Source: Flavobacterium sp. LC2016-23
Lineage (GTDB): Bacteria; Bacteroidota; Bacteroidia; Flavobacteriales; Flavobacteriaceae
Assembly (NCBI RefSeq): GCF_009674775.1
Contig: NZ_WKKE01000017.1
Span: 81,618-145,617, forward strand
Reading direction: 5' to 3'
DNA length: 64,000 nt
A program made the translations under genes and the position numbers. Below are positions 26,155-33,928 of the stretch, one piece after another. Positions within the stretch are counted from its first letter, which is position 1. Each line of letters begins with the position of its first letter. Under the pieces are notes generated by a model. That model had not been told where the DNA came from and searched no databases. It was given only the letters and a program-made list of their open reading frames with translations.

Positions 26155-26820
26155 TCAATTCAGATCATAATTTCCGTTGGCCCATTTTTTACAGGGAACA
26201 ATCCATTCCTCTAAAGCTTTGTATAAAAAGCCGTGTTTTAAATTGGTATTTAATTCGATTTCCCTGAAATGATTCACTTTTAGTTTTGAAGTTTCTTTTC
26301 GCTTAACGGCCGAGACGCCCAAAACATCTGATTTTTCATAAATAGTCAGAATGTTTCCACAGAAATTGATATCCGGAATTTCCTGAATATCGATATCCCG
26401 AAAGCAGCCTATAAAAACAAAATTCACATCAGGATTTGCCAGATAAGTCGAAACATATTGTGCAATGTACCCCCCTTTTGAAGTTCCGATGATGGTAATT
26501 TTATTGGGCTTAATTCCTTTTTTTAGTAGTTTGTGAATTTGTTTAACCACTTTTTCTGCATACTCGGCCGCATTGGTGTTCTTTTTCCTTTTTTCGCTAA
26601 AAACGATAAAATTATCGGCCTTAAAAGAATTAAGGATTTCATTGTATTCCGCTCTGCCATATTCCGAATGCGCTTCGCTCAAATCGTGCTCTTCAATAAA
26701 TTTATTGTGCAGGAAAAAGATATATGCCTGTTCGGTGTTTTTTGTTGTTGTCTGGGAATAACCTAAAATGCAGGAAAGGATGATCAGTAAAAAAGTAATG
26801 GATTGAAATGGTTTTTTCAT
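26155..26820 (-). CDS. Secreted alpha/beta-hydrolase-like protein
   Basis: This 221-aa protein has a signal peptide (SITFLLIILSCILGYSQ). The nucleophile-elbow-like motif TIIGTSKGGYIAQYV (GxSxG) follows KPNKITI, and VNFVFIGCFRDIDIQEIP comes after it. A possible acidic residue is in IYEKSDVLG and a possible His in NLKHGFLYKALEEW, so a hydrolase triad can be drawn, although the protein is short. I do not recognise a specific family. The gene and the next lipoprotein gene interrupt the otherwise conserved TlpA-DoxX neighbourhood, so they look like a lineage-specific insertion. Confidence 0.65.
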   Translation of the reverse strand: MKKPFQSITFLLIILSCILGYSQTTTKNTEQAYIFFLHNKFIEEHDLSEAHSEYGRAEYNEILNSFKADNFIVFSEKRKKNTNAAEYAEKVVKQIHKLLKKGIKPNKITIIGTSKGGYIAQYVSTYLANPDVNFVFIGCFRDIDIQEIPDINFCGNILTIYEKSDVLGVSAVKRKETSKLKVNHFREIELNTNLKHGFLYKALEEWIVPCKKWANGNYDLN

Positions 26821-26871
26821 GATGGTTTAAGTTGAATTGGGATATATCTTAAAATTTTAAATCACCATTAT

Positions 26872-27339
26872 TTATTGTGCTACTTTTAGTGGTTTTGGAG
26901 TATTAGTATAAAAACTTAAAACTTCTTCTGCATCTTTTTTACTTAAATATTCTAAGTCTATACTATGGATAGTTTCTTCACTACTCTGGGTTGATCGTAA
27001 TAAAATTAATTTAAAAATTTCCCTTTTTTCCTCTATACTTTTTTTGTTTTTACTAAGATACCCCTCGTAGGCTTTAGCCATTTGTAACCATATTTTTATC
27101 TCGTTATCAGGATGTAAATCTCTCTTGAAATCGGTTATAGTTTGCTCTAAACTGCTTTTGTCTACTTCTGCAAAAACATCGTGAATGGTTTTTATTTTTT
27201 CAATTTGTTCTTGAGTCAAAGAATCATGAACAACTTTATTGAGTTGAAATTTATTTGCATTAATCTCCCGAATCTGATCTTCTTTTTTGTTACAAGATAG
27301 AATTAGAAAAAGGAAAAGAAGATAGGAGTAATTTCTCAT
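26872..27339 (-). CDS. Small lipoprotein, function unknown
   Basis: This 155-aa lipoprotein has signal MRNYSYLLFLFLILSC followed by NKKEDQ. The mature part is mostly helical and charged (EQIEKIKTIHDVFAEVDKSS, AEEVLSFYTNTPKPLKVAQ). No family was recognised. It lies 51 bp upstream of the hydrolase-like gene in the same orientation and may be co-transcribed with it. Confidence 0.6.
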   Translation of the reverse strand: MRNYSYLLFLFLILSCNKKEDQIREINANKFQLNKVVHDSLTQEQIEKIKTIHDVFAEVDKSSLEQTITDFKRDLHPDNEIKIWLQMAKAYEGYLSKNKKSIEEKREIFKLILLRSTQSSEETIHSIDLEYLSKKDAEEVLSFYTNTPKPLKVAQ

Positions 27340-27410
27340 GATTAGAATTAATAAGTTTTGAGTTCTTCGTTGGTAATTTTTTTAATTGTCATTATTATTA
27401 CAGATGTAAA

Positions 27411-27451
27411 AAAAGCGCCAATACATCTAAAAATCTAGAATATTGGCGCTT
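27411..27451 (-). terminator. Intrinsic terminator of the DUF1599-DoxX genes
   Basis: On the minus strand AAGCGCCAATA pairs perfectly with TATTGGCGCTT around a 17-nt loop, followed by a T tract. It lies just downstream of the DoxX/BT_3928 gene. Confidence 0.9.
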
Positions 27452-27471
27452 ATTATAAGGTTTATTATTTT

Positions 27472-28593
27472 TTAAAGACTGTAGGCGACATCCGATAATT
27501 TTAAATCATCAACATCGTTGTAATGTACTTTCTGCACTATAGTTCCTTTATGTAAAACTACGATACTTGGATTAGCTCTTTCGATCGTTTTTAAAGCCGT
27601 TGCATCACAGAAATAGAAATCAACATTTAAACCGTATTGTTTTTTGGCTTTGGCAATTTCATCAGGCCCCGAAGCCGTCATTGCAATTACTTTATAGCCT
27701 TTTGCTTTGGCTTCCTGATTTACTTTTTCCAGTTTTTTCATTCCTTCTGGATTTGATAAATTTAAATCGTAGGTCACAAAAATCACTAATTTCGGTTCTT
27801 TCAGCAATTCTTCTTTATAATCAGAATCGTCTTTTACCATTGTAAAATCATGAATAGGCGGTACATAACCTTCCGTGATTACTTTATCTTTTCTGTCCAC
27901 GAAAGTGGCCCCTGCAGGAATATTGGCTAACTCTTTTTCGGTAAATTCTTTATCCACTCCGTTTACTTTGTAGATAAAAATCATTTCAACCACCGATTTT
28001 GGAGCGCCGTCGGGAATTTTCATTCCTTCCTCGATGTTGTTTCCAACTTTGAAAGGACGGAAATCCTTAATTGGATTGTGATTTAATACCCAAACCGCCA
28101 TAAACACACACAAAACCACGCTTATTAAAGTGATGCTATTGGTTACCAGCTTAGAAAATAAAGGTTTAACCAATTTTTTATTGAAGAATAAAATCAAAAT
28201 AAAGAACAGCAAAACAATATCTTTTGTAAACGATTGCCACGGTGTAAGGTGTAAAGCGTCTCCGAAGCAGCCACAATCCTTCACTACGTCAAAATAAGCA
28301 GAGTAGAAGGTGAGGAAGGTAAAGAAAACGATCAATAGTAATAAAAACCAAATCGTTGCTTTTGCTTTGTAGCCTACTAATAGCATTACTCCTAGAACCA
28401 CCTCTAAAATCACTAAAAATATTGCTAATCCTAAAGCCAGCGGCTCTAAAAAAGGCATATTGAAAACCGGTTCACTAAAGTATTCTGCCAGTTTATAGGA
28501 GAAACCAACCGGATCATTGAGTTTAATTAATCCCGAAATGATAAATAATACGCCGACAAAAAGTCTTGAGAATTGGGTAATGATGTTTTTCAT
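27472..28593 (-). CDS. BT_3928-family DoxX membrane protein with C-terminal thioredoxin-like domain
   Basis: In this 373-aa protein, residues of about 1-170 form a DoxX-like four-helix membrane domain (FVGVLFIISGLIKLNDPVGF, YFDVVKDCGCFGDALHLTPW with a CGC pair). Residues of about 250-373 form a thioredoxin-like domain without an obvious CxxC (PKLVIFVTYDLNLSNPEGMK, NPSIVVLHKGTIVQKVHYND). The architecture and the neighbours (DUF1599, TlpA, tpiA) match the BT_3928 family of Bacteroidota. Its biochemical role is not established. It starts 78 bp after the DUF1599 gene and ends at a strong terminator. Confidence 0.88.
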   Translation of the reverse strand: MKNIITQFSRLFVGVLFIISGLIKLNDPVGFSYKLAEYFSEPVFNMPFLEPLALGLAIFLVILEVVLGVMLLVGYKAKATIWFLLLLIVFFTFLTFYSAYFDVVKDCGCFGDALHLTPWQSFTKDIVLLFFILILFFNKKLVKPLFSKLVTNSITLISVVLCVFMAVWVLNHNPIKDFRPFKVGNNIEEGMKIPDGAPKSVVEMIFIYKVNGVDKEFTEKELANIPAGATFVDRKDKVITEGYVPPIHDFTMVKDDSDYKEELLKEPKLVIFVTYDLNLSNPEGMKKLEKVNQEAKAKGYKVIAMTASGPDEIAKAKKQYGLNVDFYFCDATALKTIERANPSIVVLHKGTIVQKVHYNDVDDLKLSDVAYSL

Positions 28594-28642
28594 AAGTATA
28601 GTTTAATTTAAATTCCAATTTCTTCAGATTCCCCCTAAGGCC

Positions 28643-28670
28643 GGGATTTGGAATTTGGGATTTGGAATTT
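28643..28670. repeat. 14-bp tandem direct repeat (two copies)
   Basis: GGGATTTGGAATTT occurs twice in perfect tandem in the 78-bp gap between the DUF1599 and DoxX genes. It belongs to a class of word-like intergenic repeats seen elsewhere in this window. Confidence 0.85.
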
Positions 28671-28671
28671 T

Positions 28672-29211
28672 TTATTTCATTGGATTTAAAATCAAAGCAA
28701 AAACCGAGTAATTGATCATGTCCTGATAATTGGCATCAATCCCTTCAGAAACTAATGTTTTGCCTTTATTGTCTTCAATTTGTTTGACACGAAGGAGTTT
28801 TTGCAGGATCAGGTCAGTAAGTGAACTGACGCGCATTTCACGCCAGGCCTCACCGTAATCATGATTTTTGGCTTCCATTAATTCTTTGGTCAGTTTAATT
28901 TTAGCGTCGTACAGTTCGGTTGCTTTTTCTACATCCAGATCCGGCTGATCCACAACACCTAATTCCAGCTGGATCAAAGCCATGATAGAATAATTAATGA
29001 TTCCGATAAATTCCCCTTTTTCGTCCTCATCGACTTTACGGATTTCATTTTCCTGTAAACTTCTGATGCGTTGTGCTTTTATAAAAATCTGATCCGTAAG
29101 GGATGGCAGTCTCAGAATGCGCCATGCACTGCCGTAATCTTTCATTTTATTGATAAATAAGGTACGGCAAACCGAGACTACATTATCATATTCTAAGGAA
29201 GTATTCTTCAT
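28672..29211 (-). CDS. DUF1599 domain protein
   Basis: This 179-aa protein is made of two similar halves, each with a DYGxAWRxxRxxSLTD block: DYGSAWRILRLPSLTDQIFI in the first and DYGEAWREMRVSSLTDLILQ in the second. Each block is followed by a helical stretch (KAQRIRSLQE and KLLRVKQIED). This duplication is the mark of DUF1599 proteins, which Bacteroidota usually encode next to folP and the DoxX gene, as here. The function is unknown; a nucleotide-related role has only been guessed from fold. It is divergent from folP, with 150 bp between the start codons. Confidence 0.85.
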   Translation of the reverse strand: MKNTSLEYDNVVSVCRTLFINKMKDYGSAWRILRLPSLTDQIFIKAQRIRSLQENEIRKVDEDEKGEFIGIINYSIMALIQLELGVVDQPDLDVEKATELYDAKIKLTKELMEAKNHDYGEAWREMRVSSLTDLILQKLLRVKQIEDNKGKTLVSEGIDANYQDMINYSVFALILNPMK

Positions 29212-29361
29212 TTATTGCTGTATATTTGCTTAAATTTCTTCAAAAATAAGGATAAAATTAAAGAGTTTCAAGTTTAAGGTTTTCTTTGTTTCAAGTTTTT
29301 AAAATAGAACTTGCAATATCGGATAACTTGAAACCTGAAACAAATAAAAATTTCAAACAAA

Positions 29362-30186
29362 ATGTTAATTAACTGCAAAGGCCAACTGATTGATTTATCG
29401 ACCCCTAAAGTGATGGGAGTTATGAATGTCACGCCGGATTCTTTTTTTGATGGCGGAAAATATAAAAATGAATATGAGATTGTCACGCGCGCGGGCAAAA
29501 TTTTAACCGAAGGCGCAACATTTATAGATATTGGCGCTTATTCTACGAGACCTGGTGCCGAATTTGTTCCCGAACAGGAGGAAATTGCCCGTATTGTTCC
29601 TGCTATTGAAATAATTCTAAAACACTTTCCGGAGACACTGCTTTCGATTGATACTTTCAGGGCAGAAGTAGCCAACGCAAGTATTGAAAGCGGCGCTGCG
29701 ATTATAAACGATATTGCCGCGGGAGGCTTAGACGATAAAATGTTTGACGTAATTGCAAAATACAATGTTCCGTACATCATGATGCACATGCGTGGAAACC
29801 CACAGACGATGCAGACCATGACAGAATATGATGATATTGTAAAAGAGATGCTGTTTTATTTTTCCGAAAAAGTAGCAAAAGCCAGAAGTCTCGGAATCAA
29901 TGATCTGATTCTGGATCCGGGGTTCGGATTCGCCAAAACTACGGAACAGAATTATGAGGTGCTTCAAAAGATGGAGCTTTTTAATGTGTTAGAATTGCCC
30001 GTTTTGGCAGGAATATCAAGAAAGTCAATGATTTATAAAACACTGAATATTACAGCGCAGGAAGCTTTAAATGGCACCACGGTGATCAACACAATTGCTT
30101 TGACAAAAGGGGCTAAAATCCTTCGTGTTCATGATGTAAAAGAAGCCATGGAATGTGTTACGTTGTTTAATAAAATGAGTCTGTAG
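29362..30186 (+). CDS. folP: Dihydropteroate synthase
   Basis: FolP joins p-aminobenzoate to 6-hydroxymethyl-7,8-dihydropterin diphosphate in folate synthesis and is the sulfonamide target. The 274-aa product has the pterin and diphosphate loops MGVMNVTPDSFFDGG, FIDIGAYSTRPGAE and LILDPGFGFAKT, plus LPVLAGISRKSMI and the closing ILRVHDVKEAMEC. It is read away from the DUF1599 gene. The leader contains a TTGAAACCTGAAACAAA word that recurs after 30934. Confidence 0.97.
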   Translation: MLINCKGQLIDLSTPKVMGVMNVTPDSFFDGGKYKNEYEIVTRAGKILTEGATFIDIGAYSTRPGAEFVPEQEEIARIVPAIEIILKHFPETLLSIDTFRAEVANASIESGAAIINDIAAGGLDDKMFDVIAKYNVPYIMMHMRGNPQTMQTMTEYDDIVKEMLFYFSEKVAKARSLGINDLILDPGFGFAKTTEQNYEVLQKMELFNVLELPVLAGISRKSMIYKTLNITAQEALNGTTVINTIALTKGAKILRVHDVKEAMECVTLFNKMSL

Positions 30187-30205
30187 ATAGAAAAATTCAT
30201 TGGTT

Positions 30206-30232
30206 TGTCATTTCGACGAAGGAGAAATCACA
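30206..30232. repeat. Intergenic repeat word (TGTCATTTCGACGAAGG...)
   Basis: The 27-bp stretch beginning TGTCATTTCGACGAAGGAG resembles, from memory, an intergenic repeat common in flavobacterial genomes. It lies in the 100-bp gap after folP and encodes nothing. Only one copy was noticed in this window. Confidence 0.4.
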
Positions 30233-30286
30233 TCCAGAGAGCGATTTAAACCTGTTTAAGTTCATTAATTTTAAAGTGTAGTTTTT

Positions 30287-30934
30287 ATGAAATACTTTAG
30301 TCTGATTATTGTTTGTATTCTTTTTTCCTGTGAAGAAAAAAAAGACGTTTTACTTCCAAAAGCAAACCTTTCAATTGTTAAAAACGTAGAAGATCTTTCT
30401 CCGATTTATATCTTTTTTAAAACGGATGGCAAAGATACAATTGCCGATGTGAACCGGAAAAACAGCATCATTTCTACCAATTGGATTTTCAATATTGACA
30501 AACGCCTGCCTTTAAAACTAGTCATTCCGGAAGTAATGAAACTTCAGGAAAAAAAGCGGGCAGAGAAGGCCCATAAAAACGAAAAAGCCGAAAACTATTA
30601 TTCGTACGCTGATTCGGTTGGAAAGAATTTAGCCTTTTTGCCATTCACGAAAGTGTATTATAAAATGGAAATTGCCAATAATAGAAGTCAGTTGTATTTT
30701 AAAAAGAATGGGCTAATACAATATAGCGGTAGAAAGATATATGATTTTCCTAAAAATAATTTAAAGCCATTTTTAGATAGTTTAGTAATCAATCCGAAAG
30801 CTGAAATTAAATTTTCGTACGATAAAAACATGACGTACGGGGATTACATTCAATGTAAAATCTTAGTAAAAACTATAATTGATAAAAAGATTCCATTTGT
30901 TTTTATAAATGAAGAAGAAGAATTCGTTTTTTAA
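30287..30934 (+). CDS. Lipoprotein of unknown function
   Basis: This 215-aa lipoprotein has a short signal (MKYFSLIIVCILFSC) followed by EEKKDV. The mature protein is Lys-rich and mixed alpha/beta (NKSPIYIFFK-like start, YYKMEIANNRSQLYFKKNG, DYIQCKILVKTIIDKKIPFV). No family was recognised. It follows folP by 100 bp and is convergent with rlmH, 34 bp from its stop. The spacing is loose enough that it may be independent of folP. Confidence 0.6.
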   Translation: MKYFSLIIVCILFSCEEKKDVLLPKANLSIVKNVEDLSPIYIFFKTDGKDTIADVNRKNSIISTNWIFNIDKRLPLKLVIPEVMKLQEKKRAEKAHKNEKAENYYSYADSVGKNLAFLPFTKVYYKMEIANNRSQLYFKKNGLIQYSGRKIYDFPKNNLKPFLDSLVINPKAEIKFSYDKNMTYGDYIQCKILVKTIIDKKIPFVFINEEEEFVF

Positions 30935-30968
30935 ACCTGAAACAAAGAAAACCTGAAACAAAAACTTT

Positions 30969-31442
30969 TTATTGATGATGATAAGGTTCATTCCTTAAAA
31001 TTGTAAATCCGCGGTACAGCTGCTCGATAAAAAACAAACGTACCATCTGATGTGAAAACGTCATTAGTGAAAGCGAAATTTTACCCTGTGCTTTGCTGTA
31101 AACCATATCTGAAAATCCGTAAGGACCGCCGATTACAAAAACAAGCGTTTTGATTCCGGAGTTCATTTTCTTTTGCAATTCTTCCGAAAAACCAACGCTG
31201 GAAAAGTTCTTTCCGTTTTCATCCAGTAAAATCAACTGATCGGTTGGCGTTAATTTGGACAGAATTAGTTCACCTTCTTTTTCCTTTTGCTGACTCTCGG
31301 ACAAATTCCTTACGTTTTTGATATCCGGAATAATTTCCAGATCAAATTTGATATAAAAAGACAGACGTTTGGTATAATCGTCAATCAGGGTTTGAAGCGA
31401 TTTATTGTCCGTTTTGCCAATGGCGATAAGTTTGATGTTCAT
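30969..31442 (-). CDS. rlmH: 23S rRNA pseudouridine-1915 N3-methyltransferase
   Basis: RlmH is a SPOUT-class methyltransferase that modifies helix 69 of 23S rRNA. The 157-aa product has the trefoil-knot motifs VFVIGGPYGFSDMVY and LSLMTFSHQMVRLFFIEQLY, and ends in the invariant LRNEPYHHQ. Length and ends are exactly those of the family. The gene is followed by a convergent lipoprotein gene and preceded by a short intergenic repeat region. Confidence 0.97.
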   Translation of the reverse strand: MNIKLIAIGKTDNKSLQTLIDDYTKRLSFYIKFDLEIIPDIKNVRNLSESQQKEKEGELILSKLTPTDQLILLDENGKNFSSVGFSEELQKKMNSGIKTLVFVIGGPYGFSDMVYSKAQGKISLSLMTFSHQMVRLFFIEQLYRGFTILRNEPYHHQ

Positions 31443-31452
31443 TGATTAAAAA

Positions 31453-31485
31453 TTTTGCCACGAATTACACAAATGACTACAAATT
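31453..31485. repeat. Intergenic repeat, TTTGCCACGAATT family
   Basis: TTTTGCCACGAATTACACAA lies upstream of rlmH. The same word recurs at 35334-35364, where it is followed by two further ACGAATTTC units. The copies are close but not identical, so they look like members of a dispersed repeat family. Confidence 0.6.
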
Positions 31486-31533
31486 TAAAAAAGGGAATCT
31501 GTAATAATCCGTTTCATCTGTAAAATCGGTGTA

Positions 31534-31848
31534 CTATTTAACGATCTGCTTTTTATTCTTAAAAACAGTTTCAAAATGCTCTACAACCGGAAACGGCTCA
31601 TAATAATAATGGAGAATTTTCTTCCATTCTAAATACGCTTCAGAATTTCTGAAGCCTTCCGTATGATCTTCAAGCGTGTTCCAGTCCACTAATAAAAGAT
31701 ATTTATTTTCGGCTTCAAGACATTTCTCCAAACGATGACCTAAATAGCCATCAATAGAAGAAATAAACTGACTTGCCTTGGCAAAATCAGCTTCAAACTG
31801 ATTTGCTAATTCGGGTTTTATAAAAAGAAAAACGGCTTCCAGAATCAT
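31534..31848 (-). CDS. Antibiotic biosynthesis monooxygenase (ABM) domain protein
   Basis: This 104-aa protein is a single ferredoxin-like ABM domain: MILEAVFLFIKPELANQFEA, FISSIDGYLGHRLEKCLEAE, NKYLLLVDWNTLEDHTEGFR and YYYEPFPVVEHF. Members of this superfamily act as cofactor-free monooxygenases or heme-degrading enzymes, and many bind small aromatic or electrophilic molecules. The sequence does not tell which role applies. A long inverted repeat separates it from the adenosine deaminase-like gene. Confidence 0.85.
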   Translation of the reverse strand: MILEAVFLFIKPELANQFEADFAKASQFISSIDGYLGHRLEKCLEAENKYLLLVDWNTLEDHTEGFRNSEAYLEWKKILHYYYEPFPVVEHFETVFKNKKQIVK

Positions 31849-31864
31849 GTTACAAATTATTTCT

Positions 31865-31930
31865 ATCTGCCTGATCTGCTAAATCTGCGGGAGCTATTTT
31901 TTTCTCGCAGATTTAGCAGATCAGGCAGAT
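31865..31930. repeat. Long inverted repeat between the ABM and deaminase genes
   Basis: The left arm, 31865-31893, and the right arm, 31904-31930, are reverse complements over about 27 bp with one extra G in the left arm. Each arm carries ATCTGCCTGATCTGCTAAAT or its complement. The loop is about ten bases and T-rich. It could be a terminator for the deaminase gene or a mobile palindromic element. Confidence 0.85.
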
Positions 31931-31940
31931 TTTATTTTTA

Positions 31941-33359
31941 TTAGTTTTTAGAAAATTTCTCTTCAAAAGTTTTGAATCTTGCGTCCAGATCTTTCAGTAA
32001 TTGTTTTTTTACCGAAGCATCCTGAATAAAGCTGTAGTTTATGCTGTTGTAAACATATTGTTTGATCGTCGCATACGTCACATCCGGATATCTTTTTGCC
32101 AGTAATACATATTGTTCGGTCATGTTTGTTCTTAAAATACCGGCGTCGTCTGTGCTGATTACGATTGGCACATTGAATTCCTTGTAAAGTGAAAAGGGAT
32201 GTCTGTTTTCTTTAACTTTTAAGATGAATTCGTTGCTGGTCAGGTTAATTTCAATCGGAATCGTATTTTTTGCCATGTAACGCAACAAATCATAGGAATT
32301 GGCTTCGTAAGCAATGTCAACTCCGTGCCCGATTCTGTTGGCTCCTGCAACATAAACCGCATCGTTGATATGCCAGGTTAAATCCTCCGGTTGTACTAAT
32401 CCCAGCGTTAATTCTCCCGCATGCAGCGTATATTTTACATCGGCAAATTTTGAATGGCAATATTTAAACATCACCATGTGAAGCCAGTAATCTTTCATTG
32501 AATTTTCGCCATGTTCAGGAGAAACAATATTGACACCGGCGACCAATTTACTTTCATTAGCAGAAATAAAAGCGATAACCAGATTTTTAAATAAATCTAC
32601 CGGTTCCATAAAACGAAGCACAAAATTTTGATAACGCATGGTGAAGTGGTCATCGTCAATTTTCAGGTCCTTGTGCAGTTTTGCTATAAAGTAGGTATTG
32701 AAATCTTCGGCGTATTTTTTAGCATCTTTTTGCTGTAGGGATTTGTACAATTCATCTAAATATTTCAGAACTGCTTTTTCGTCTTTTTGTGCCGCGGCCT
32801 GACGAAGTTTAGTATTAAAATCAGTTAAATCGGAAACATTCATGTCACAGGGAATTATAGATAATTGTGTTTCGATATAACTTACATTTTCAGCAACAGC
32901 ACGTTTTTTTAGTTCCAGCATGCCTTCTGCAAAATGCCCGTCAATGGTGGGGAAAAATTTATCAAAGGAATCAAAAAACAAATCGTCAGAAGGAACAGAC
33001 ACACCGTTGTAATCTTTAGCAGACCAGGTTTGCATCACCTGCTGTTTGTAGAATTCCAGTTTTCCGTTATTTTTAAGAGAAGAAAATGTCTCCCAGTTTC
33101 CTTTCCCAGGTTTTGTTTTGGAAACTTCCATCGTTTCTAAATTCAGGTAAAAATCTGCTGCAATGGCTCTTTCCAGAAGAGGTTCCGCATAAATGGATCC
33201 TGAAAAATGATGGTGTAAATCGCCTCCTTTGGGCATTTGTTGAAAAAAAGCAGTGGAGAGTGCTTCATTGTTTCTGACTTTTTCTAAATAACGTTCAGCT
33301 GATTGAGAAAAGCCAATTTGCGCTATAAAAAAACAGAAAAGTGTAATTATCCTCGTCAT
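31941..33359 (-). CDS. Secreted adenosine deaminase-like protein
   Basis: This 472-aa protein has a signal peptide (MTRIITLFCFFIAQIGFSQS) and the metal-dependent deaminase barrel. The zinc site is HHHFSGS in PKGGDLHHHFSGSIYA, later LHAGE, the substrate site is RIGHGVDIAYE, and the last ligand is ISTDDAGILRTNMTEQ. It is longer than cytosolic adenosine deaminase (about 340 aa) and, like ADGF/CECR1-type enzymes, is exported, with extra helices near residues 160-230. It probably turns extracellular adenosine into inosine for salvage. A TACATTTG promoter element lies at 33381-33388. Confidence 0.88.
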   Translation of the reverse strand: MTRIITLFCFFIAQIGFSQSAERYLEKVRNNEALSTAFFQQMPKGGDLHHHFSGSIYAEPLLERAIAADFYLNLETMEVSKTKPGKGNWETFSSLKNNGKLEFYKQQVMQTWSAKDYNGVSVPSDDLFFDSFDKFFPTIDGHFAEGMLELKKRAVAENVSYIETQLSIIPCDMNVSDLTDFNTKLRQAAAQKDEKAVLKYLDELYKSLQQKDAKKYAEDFNTYFIAKLHKDLKIDDDHFTMRYQNFVLRFMEPVDLFKNLVIAFISANESKLVAGVNIVSPEHGENSMKDYWLHMVMFKYCHSKFADVKYTLHAGELTLGLVQPEDLTWHINDAVYVAGANRIGHGVDIAYEANSYDLLRYMAKNTIPIEINLTSNEFILKVKENRHPFSLYKEFNVPIVISTDDAGILRTNMTEQYVLLAKRYPDVTYATIKQYVYNSINYSFIQDASVKKQLLKDLDARFKTFEEKFSKN

Positions 33360-33380
33360 AGTCTAGATTTAAATTACATG

Positions 33381-33388
33381 CAAATGTA
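33381..33388 (-). promoter_or_regulatory. Promoter -7 element of the adenosine deaminase-like gene
   Basis: TACATTTG on the minus strand matches TAnnTTTG and lies 22 bp before the start codon at 33359. Confidence 0.6.
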
Positions 33389-33437
33389 ATGGATTTTGAG
33401 GACATTTGAAAATGCGGATTGAAATTGGCAGGAGTTT

Positions 33438-33499
33438 AACCGCAAAGAGCGCAAGGTTTTTTTTAACATGGAGTAAATTTAAACGCAAAGTTCGCCAAG
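33438..33499. repeat. Paired CGCAAAG intergenic repeats
   Basis: AACCGCAAAGAGCGCAAGG (33438-33456) and AAACGCAAAGTTCGCCAAG (33481-33499) are two diverged copies of one word within 62 bp. They lie in the 278-bp gap between the deaminase and GNAT genes, which otherwise holds the terminator at 33533-33552 and another repeat from 33559. Confidence 0.65.
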
Positions 33500-33523
33500 T
33501 TGTACAGCAATACTTCACCTAAA

Positions 33524-33552
33524 AACAAAAAAAGACGCACATCAGTGCGTCT
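33524..33552 (-). terminator. Intrinsic terminator of the pirin-OsmC-GNAT operon
   Basis: AGACGCAC and GTGCGTCT form an 8-bp perfect stem around a 4-nt loop. Reading leftward, the stem is followed by a T-rich tract. It lies 86 bp downstream of the GNAT stop. Confidence 0.85.
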
Positions 33553-33558
33553 AAAATA

Positions 33559-33637
33559 AAACCTTAGAACCTCAGCAACTCAGAACCTCAGGAGCTAAAA
33601 AACCTTTGACCCTTTGCAACTCTGCCACTTTGACCCT
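33559..33637. repeat. Phrase-like intergenic repeat region (AACCTCAG / CCTTTGACC words)
   Basis: The stretch has repeated words AGAACCTCAG and CTCAGAACCTCAG, then CCTTTGACCC, TTTGCAACTCTGCC and ACTTTGACCCTT. It occupies the space between the terminator and the stop codon of the GNAT gene. It codes for nothing convincing and resembles the other word-repeat spacers in this window. Confidence 0.65.
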
Positions 33638-33922
33638 TCAGGAAAAAAGCACATCACGAATTTCTCCCGTCTTATCAAAAACACTTTTCGCGAAAGGGCA
33701 AAGCGGAATGATTTTCAGATTATTATTTCTCGCATAGTCTACAGTAGCCATCAGGAGTTTTTTGCCAACCCCTTTTCCGCTGAAATCTTCGTTGACTTCT
33801 GTATGATCGATGATGAATTTAGAATCCCCGGCCCAGGTGTAGGTCATTTTTCCCGCTTCTTTTCCGTCTTCGATGGCTTCAAAATAGCCTTTTCTGATAT
33901 CGTTTATTTGTTGAATTTCCAT
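33638..33922 (-). CDS. YjdJ-type GNAT N-acetyltransferase
   Basis: This 94-aa protein is a minimal GNAT domain: GKMTYTWAGDSKFIIDHTEV, then the acetyl-CoA loop FSGKGVGKKLLMATVDYARN, and IIPLCPFAKSVFDK. Small acetyltransferases of this YjdJ/Gtn type are common, and their substrates are mostly unknown. It follows the OsmC gene by 6 bp and ends the pirin-OsmC-GNAT operon. Confidence 0.88.
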   Translation of the reverse strand: MEIQQINDIRKGYFEAIEDGKEAGKMTYTWAGDSKFIIDHTEVNEDFSGKGVGKKLLMATVDYARNNNLKIIPLCPFAKSVFDKTGEIRDVLFS

Positions 33923-33928
33923 GATTAT

